A stretch of 64,000 bases of DNA, taken from assembly GCF_000425725.1 (NCBI RefSeq), contig NZ_KE384441.1, positions 215,176 to 279,175 of the forward strand, in the 5' to 3' direction. The notes beneath the pieces were generated by a model. It made no database searches. It saw nothing but the letters and a program-made list of their open reading frames with translations, and was not told the DNA's origin. The position numbers and the translations under genes are program-made. Source of the DNA: Halomonas halocynthiae DSM 14573 (GTDB lineage Bacteria; Pseudomonadota; Gammaproteobacteria; Pseudomonadales; Halomonadaceae). Below are positions 62,861 through 64,000 of the stretch, piece by piece; the first letter of the stretch is position 1; every line of letters starts with the position of its first letter.

Positions 62861-63856
62861 ATGAGCGATACAGTGGAGCCTATAAACTGGCATCAAGCTT
62901 CTGGGGGAGATGTTCGAAAGTTAAGAGATGCTTTTGGAACATTTTTAACCGGGGTAACAGTCGTGACCACTCTGGATGATAAGGGCAATCCATACGGGTT
63001 CACAGCTAACTCATTTACTTCGGTATCACTTGATCCTCCGCTAGTTTTAGTATGCATAGCAAAAAGTGCCTACAGTCTTTCCGTATTCACGAAGGCTAAA
63101 AGTTTTTCCGTTAATATCTTGAAAGAAAGTCAAGGTGATATATCTAATAAATTTGCCAGTCAATCAGCTAGCAAATTCGATGGCGTTGAGATTACAGGTG
63201 ATGATTCATTTGGCATTCCATTAATCAATAATAGTGCCAGCGCATTTTTATGTGCTAATTACAACACAATGGATGCTGGGGACCATGTTGTTTTAGTTGG
63301 ACGTGTGATTAAATTTTATACGGTTCCAAGCAATCCGCTAGCATTCTATCGAGGCGGATATATTAAGATTTCTGCAAAGGAGCAGCCTATAACTCCGAAA
63401 AAATTAGCTAAAATGAAAGTGGGGTGTCTCGTCTCTGATAATAATGGTGTATATCTTGTCAGAGATAAAAATAATGGAACATGGAGCATTCCTTCTAGGC
63501 ATTGGCTTGAGAACGAAACCCAAGAAGTTGCTACGCAAAAAGTACTATCTTCGATAGGAATTAGCGGAGAAATGTCTTTTATTTACTCCGTCTTCAGAGA
63601 GGATGGTGAAAGTCACAATACAATGGTTTTTAGGGGGGATATTACGTCTACTGCTATGGATTCATGTGGTGATCTAGAGGTCAAGGTTTTTAATTCCACT
63701 GATATCCCATGGGAGTTTGTTAAAGGAAACTACACTCGCAGTATGCTATCGCGTTTTTTTAAAGAGAAAAATGTTGATAGCTTTGGTGTCTATTGTGAAC
63801 CAGTTTCTGATGGAAAAGTTGCAAGTATAACTAGTGATGAGCTGATGAATCCTTAA
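62861..63856 (+). CDS. flavin reductase with C-terminal Nudix-like domain
   Basis: 331 residues. The first ~170 are an FMN-binding split-barrel reductase (LRDAFGTFLTGVTVVTT, GFTANSFTSVSLDPPLVLVCI, FYRGGYIKI). Residues about 185-310 look like a Nudix fold (VGCLVSDNNGVYLVRDKNNGTWSIPSRHWLENETQEVATQKVLSSIGI), but the catalytic REUXEE glutamates are replaced (QKVLSS). Typical partner reductases are about 160-190 residues. It should supply FMNH2 to the LLM monooxygenase; the role of the tail is unknown. Confidence 0.85.
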   Translation: MSDTVEPINWHQASGGDVRKLRDAFGTFLTGVTVVTTLDDKGNPYGFTANSFTSVSLDPPLVLVCIAKSAYSLSVFTKAKSFSVNILKESQGDISNKFASQSASKFDGVEITGDDSFGIPLINNSASAFLCANYNTMDAGDHVVLVGRVIKFYTVPSNPLAFYRGGYIKISAKEQPITPKKLAKMKVGCLVSDNNGVYLVRDKNNGTWSIPSRHWLENETQEVATQKVLSSIGISGEMSFIYSVFREDGESHNTMVFRGDITSTAMDSCGDLEVKVFNSTDIPWEFVKGNYTRSMLSRFFKEKNVDSFGVYCEPVSDGKVASITSDELMNP

Positions 63857-63865
63857 GGAATAGAT

Positions 63866-64000
63866 ATGCCAATTATTAATGTGGAAATGTTCGCTGGTCG
63901 CAGCAATGATAAGAAGCGTGAACTTGTAGCTGCTCTGACTGAGGCCTACTTATCAGTGTGCGGTGGAAATTCTGATGGAGTTCACGTTTTAATCAGGGAT
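63866..64000 (+). CDS. 4-oxalocrotonate tautomerase-family protein (partial)
   Basis: The 5' 45 codons of a small tautomerase: after Met removal Pro1 would be the catalytic base (MPIINVEMFAGRSNDKKREL), followed by LVAALTEAYLSVCGGNSDGVHVLIRD. The gene runs off the window end. AAGGAA precedes the ATG. It is nine bases after the flavin reductase, so it forms the third gene of the operon and suggests catabolism of an aromatic or unsaturated keto compound. Confidence 0.85.
   Translation, partial: MPIINVEMFAGRSNDKKRELVAALTEAYLSVCGGNSDGVHVLIRD

Overview
The window reads as a gammaproteobacterial chromosome, most like Halomonas/Halomonadaceae (inference). The grounds are a cbb3 oxidase-anr-hemN block of the pseudomonad/halomonad type, a fused-type Mrp antiporter typical of salt- and alkali-tolerant bacteria, a high-potential iron-sulfur protein, and Halomonas-like housekeeping genes. 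Two parts are visible: a compact core (1-46.6 kb) and an accessory region (46.6-64 kb) that begins at a CAT-anticodon tRNA with an adjacent integrase.

Core. 1-11.7 kb holds ttcA, an Fnr/Anr regulator, a shortened HemN-like protein and the complete cytochrome cbb3 set (ccoNOQP, then ccoGHIS plus a UreH-like membrane protein), mostly read leftward. Fnr/Anr-like boxes lie before ccoN, before the hemN-like gene and before ttrB. 12.7-13.5 kb is an array of seven tRNA-Val/tRNA-Asp genes with an internal duplication. Next come a FadH-type dienoyl-CoA reductase, HiPIP, an Lrp ligand-domain protein, a NUC1-type nuclease, three tRNA-Leu(CAG) genes, rnr-rlmB, rpsF-rpsR-membrane gene-rplI, dnaB and hemH. 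27.8-33.7 kb is an mrpABCDEFG antiporter operon, followed by a previously unmarked ABC transporter pseudogene. 34.9-39.9 kb is a tetrathionate-reductase-type ttrBCA operon. 41.6-45.7 kb is a Mn/Fe-type metal ABC transporter whose two permeases carry soluble winged-helix-like tails.

Accessory region. The integrase is followed by an AT-rich membrane gene, a 0.7-kb non-coding stretch with perfect inverted repeats, small DNA-binding proteins, and a remnant conjugation set (TrbJ/VirB5, EexN/TrbK lipoprotein, TrbL/VirB6, MobC-like) with no relaxase or VirB4. Seven copies of a palindrome close to TTTCGTGCGCACGAAA are scattered here. Two sit inside the 5' coding ends of adjacent transfer genes, and four lie in ~110-bp repeat units that also carry a CTAGGGCAGGATTCGCG box at constant spacing. 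I rate this the most interesting unexplained structure. Then come a nuclease-helicase-LexA-fold fusion (DUF2075) with a MazG-like gene, a fragment resembling a YedK start, the AbiEi/AbiEii type IV toxin-antitoxin pair and an IS3 remnant.

The last 4 kb is AT-rich and distinct: a TetR regulator, an IS481 remnant, and a promoter with a TetR-type operator driving a luciferase-like monooxygenase, a flavin reductase with a Nudix-like tail, and a 4-oxalocrotonate-type tautomerase cut by the window end. No right attachment site was found, so the element or a mosaic of elements probably continues beyond 64 kb.
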